This document shows, piece by piece, positions 61,045-64,000 of a stretch of DNA of 64,000 bases. Every line of letters begins with the position of its first letter. Within the stretch, counting starts at the first letter, position 1. The stretch comes from Eudorina sp. 2006-703-Eu-15 (Eukaryota; Chlorophyta; Chlorophyceae; Chlamydomonadales; Volvocaceae). Under the pieces are notes generated by a model. The model did no database searches, had not been told where the DNA came from, and saw nothing but the letters and a program-made list of their open reading frames with translations. The stretch covers positions 428,501 through 492,500 of the forward strand of contig BDSI01000052.1 of assembly GCA_003117195.1 (NCBI GenBank), written 5' to 3'. The translations under genes and the position numbers were made by a program.

Positions 61045-63270
61045 TGTTACGACAGTTCGATAAAGGGACCTTCAAACAGATCGCTGAAGAAAGACGCGGC
61101 TCTGCAAACTACCCCTGAAATTTCCGAGACAGAAAATCGAATATGCGCTCACGGGATGGCACTGTAACAAGTAAAACAGTACCACCGATATGCACATTAC
61201 ATGGTAGGGGGCATTAAGTCAAAGGCGAATGCTAGAGACGACAACCGGTCGTACTGTACAACAATATTTTTTGTCACTGAGAGTGCCGACATACACCATC
61301 TTGTCCTTGTTGATAAAACGTGCATGGTATGTTAAATTTGTGCCGGCATGAAAGGTGGTCTGTTAACAATGAAGTGCACTAGTTCCGGTTCCGTAAGCTT
61401 CAAAGCATGTTAAAGAGCCAATCCACTGGATATATTGCAAAACCGACAGAAATACAAGTATATATTTATTTGGTGTAATGCATAGCTGTGTAACAGTTCA
61501 GAACAGGACGCTATGAGAAAAGTACGATTATCGATATATTGGTGGACATTGCATAAATTATAATGCTATGCAAATCCGTACGTCCACCAAACCACACCTG
61601 ATCACATACCTCTAGGCTGCCTACCCTGGCTGTCAACCAAATACAGGCAGCTTACATTGGGTGCGTGACAGCAGGTCAAAACTACTTGGCAAATTTTGAC
61701 GACTTGCAGATTCTGTTGAGACGTGTGGAGACTAGAGAGAGCTCGGGAAACAAACTTGTAACGCTGTCAGTTTTCTTCCAGGCAACCGCCCACCAGCAGA
61801 GTACGTCAGCAGGTTCAGTAAGCGCTTTCGCACAAAATCCTTTTAATTATGTACGTTGGGGTCACAGCGTGCACAAAACGTGCGCAGGTTGTCCGTGTCC
61901 AGTGTCTTCAGCGATGGTCACAAGTTCAAGCCTGCTTCAGTTGTCGACTAAACTTTCCTGATAATTTTCACGACTATAACGGCTCACTTTTATGCTATAC
62001 CGAGAAAATACTTCGCAAGAGCATTCCAGTATGGCACGATTGTCACTGACGCTAGTACGACATACAGTATCACTGTGATACTCACTTTTATCCTTTACTG
62101 GACTTCCACGAGATATGCCATTGTGGGGGAGAGAAGGGTAGTTGCCTGCGTTTTGTTCATATCCTGTGGTGTTGCGAGCACGTCGCCCGGTCCATTCCCT
62201 AGCTAGATCATTTCCTTGATGCGACGCGCCTGAACACCAAGACACAACGCAGATTTACGGTATTTCGTTAGCCTTTTCATGTTGTGTCGCCAAGAGCATG
62301 TCGGGTTTGGCTAGGGCCGATGTGCGGCGGATGTGATGCGAGTATCACGGAGTGTCTGCCCGCCTCCGCCAACAGCAAGGGGAACCCAAGCGTGCACCGA
62401 GGTTTCTCCGCTATGACTTGATTCTTTGCGGTGGTCCGATCGGAAATTGCATTGATTACAGGCTTTTCATGAGTATCTGCATCTGTACGTTGGCACGCGA
62501 ACTTCGTTACTGTGGAAGAGCCGCTGACCAATTGATCATTCTACCTTTCGCGCTTTTCTGCAATACAGTTCGGTGGGGCCCGTATTCCTTGCAAAGTCAT
62601 GAACGACAGACAATTTACATCCGAACCTGTTACGACACTTTGTGTTCGATCAGGTCTTCTCGGAGGATGCTAATTCAATTTGTATGTTAATATAACATCA
62701 TTGCAGATCTTGTTACGTGACAGTTCTAATCAGATCTTGTAAAAGCGTGTTACCCAAGTCCAGTTGGCCTTGGTATTCTGCCGTAGCGTCCCCATTGAAA
62801 CCACGTTTTCTAAAGTCGGCCATTGCTTGCCACAACATTATCAAGCCATATGTGTGCGCTTCGTATTCGCGCAGCCCAAGCTCAGCACGGAAACCGGGAT
62901 GCCGGTAGGAAAGCTAAGACAGACAGCTCTGGAGAACGTCGGTCTGTCGCTAATCACACTATCACGATCACACAGGACTTGTCAGTTTGAGGCGAGGCAG
63001 GAGCCTTTGTCCCGTGCGACATTCCCCGCTCCCATCTGTTCCAGAACGCAAAGCGAACTCGCGCGCCGGCAGCTTCGGCAGAGATGGTGAGCAATGCCAA
63101 TCTGTTGGGGGCATCGTTACGCGGCGCCGCGCTGGGTCGGTGGGTATGGCTGGAACGCACGGCTGTCCATGCCGTGCCTGGTGCCCCTGCAAGCCACTAG
63201 CCACGCACATACACACATGTGCACAACCGCGCCTCCAACACCGTCACAAATTTGGGACCTCTGCCTCCAG
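61045..63270. other. AT-rich intergenic region
   Basis: No coding sequence recognised to about 62950. From about 62990 to 63090 a possible first exon of the following gene exists on the plus strand: an Arg/Ser-rich stretch ending at a donor g then gtgagc at 63089. Its start codon could not be fixed. Confidence 0.4.
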
Positions 63271-63870
63271 CGGTCGATGGGTGGCTGGACCTGACCAAGC
63301 TGGTCGCTGGCGGCGGCAGCGCTAAGTCGCCCTATGACGAGTTCGCCTCGGCAATCGGTACGTTGACACTTACTTGACAGGCTGGCGGTGGAGCTAGGTT
63401 CGAGCCCGGCGCAGCAGATCAGCAATCAACCATCGTGCCGCGTTGTACCACATGATGTACCGTATCAGATAACCCTCTAGGACCCACGGGCCGTTGGTGG
63501 ACAGTTGGTGACACCCCATCTTCTGCCCAGGCCTGCAAAGCTCGTACAAGCCCAGCAGCATCCAGTACCCCCTCACCACGGTTATCTGTCATGCCCGTTG
63601 CCCCCGAGTTCCTGGCCCGCAAGCGGGGGACGCCCCTGACCGACCCGCGGGCCGGTGAACCCACCGTGTGCTTGCGTGAAGACACGTATAAGGCCCACCG
63701 CCACGCCCGGTCCAGCTGTGCCAAAAAAAGCGGGAATGGGGCGCCAGTCTCGCTGGGCTTCCTCTGACGGACACCGCCCATCTGCCCCGCTGCCGTGTGT
63801 GTCGCTGTGGGAGTCGGCTGCAGGTCGAGACATCTACGTGGACATCGCGGGGTGGCACCTGTACCTGAGG
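63271..63870 (+). CDS. Small conserved protein, partial (DUF3181/UPF0426-like, tentative)
   Basis: Two exons, 63271-63357 and 63824-63870, join in phase 1. They encode VDGWLDLTKLVAGGGSAK, then SPYDEFASAIG joined to RDIYVDIAGWHLYLR. The YVDIAGWHLYL block is like a short conserved protein of unknown function found in cyanobacteria and chloroplasts; I recall it as DUF3181/UPF0426 but could not check. The second exon ends with a gtgagg donor at 63871, so more exons lie beyond the window. The first exon is uncertain (perhaps 62990-63089, a likely transit peptide). If the family is right, the product is a chloroplast protein of unknown role. Confidence 0.5.
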
Positions 63871-64000
63871 GTGAGGACGGGAGGGATGAGGGGGAGAGGG
63901 GGAGGGGGAGGGAGGACGGGAGGGATGAGGGCGAGAAGGGGAGGGGGAGGGAGGACGGGAGGGATGAGGGCGAGAGGGGGAGGGGGAGGAGGGCAGGGCG
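63871..64000. repeat. Purine-only minisatellite at window end
   Basis: Repeats built from gacgggagggatgagggcgag and gggagggagg directly follow a splice donor and extend to the window end; the intron is therefore strongly purine-rich on the transcribed-sense strand. Confidence 0.9.

Noticed and set aside
63395..63425. ggttcgagcc resembling a tRNA T-loop
   Set aside because: The flanking bases do not form a T-stem or acceptor stem and no D or anticodon arm is found.

Overview
The window looks like nuclear DNA of a multicellular or colonial volvocine green alga (Volvox/Eudorina/Gonium lineage; species not determined). It is GC-rich with AT-richer intergenic patches. Genes have many short exons with GT-AG introns rich in minisatellites. 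The recognisable genes are typical of this group: a periplasmic arylsulfatase of the Chlamydomonas/Volvox ARS type, a MOT1 molybdate transporter, a THI4 thiazole synthase with a TPP riboswitch, and a large Ala/Gln/Pro-rich SAND-domain protein of the VARL (regA-like) kind. All names come from motifs I recognise by eye; no search was run.

Layout. 1-2.1 kb (+): 3' part of a coiled-coil protein gene. 2.1-5.4 kb: no gene seen. 5.46-6.83 kb (-): frameshifted, internally deleted Ty3/gypsy-type integrase with a broken PHD finger, and a possible upstream part to 7.56 kb. 7.9-13.2 kb: two 5'-truncated copies of one non-LTR retrotransposon in inverted orientation, with a 9-bp minisatellite between them. 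14.6-22.0 kb (-): 16-exon ARS gene, complete (642 aa). 22-28 kb: mostly gene-free apart from one orphan membrane ORF (25.8-26.5 kb). 28.5-30.2 kb (+): four-exon Ala/Gly/His-rich protein with a coiled-coil C-terminus. 31.6-32.2 kb (-): another retrotransposon remnant. 33.8-36.3 kb (-): THI4 plus riboswitch. 37.8-41.2 kb (-): SIRB-like sirohydrochlorin ferrochelatase. 41.6-46.4 kb (+): MOT1. 46.4-49.9 kb: repeats. 49.9-50.8 kb (-): fragments of an unrecognised gene. 51.6-56.7 kb (-): SAND/VARL gene. 59.2-61.0 kb (-): four-exon tautomerase (MIF-like) gene. 63.3-64.0 kb (+): start of a small conserved gene running off the window.

Together, several genes concern sulfur, molybdenum and cofactor supply. 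ARS releases sulfate from organic esters. SIRB makes siroheme for nitrite and sulfite reductases. MOT1 supplies molybdate for the nitrate reductase cofactor. THI4 makes the sulfur-containing thiazole of thiamine. SIRB and MOT1 start head to head 340 bp apart, which suggests a shared bidirectional promoter. For ARS, THI4, SIRB, MOT1 and the tautomerase, the exon sets given below join in frame with matching phases and total a multiple of three, which is the main support for the models.

The most notable features are the THI4 TPP riboswitch (covarying P4 and P5 stems, about 134-nt P3 arm) next to a perfect 15-bp hairpin, and the SAND/VARL protein, whose SAND domain is split by an intron with reiterated, frame-preserving 5' splice sites.
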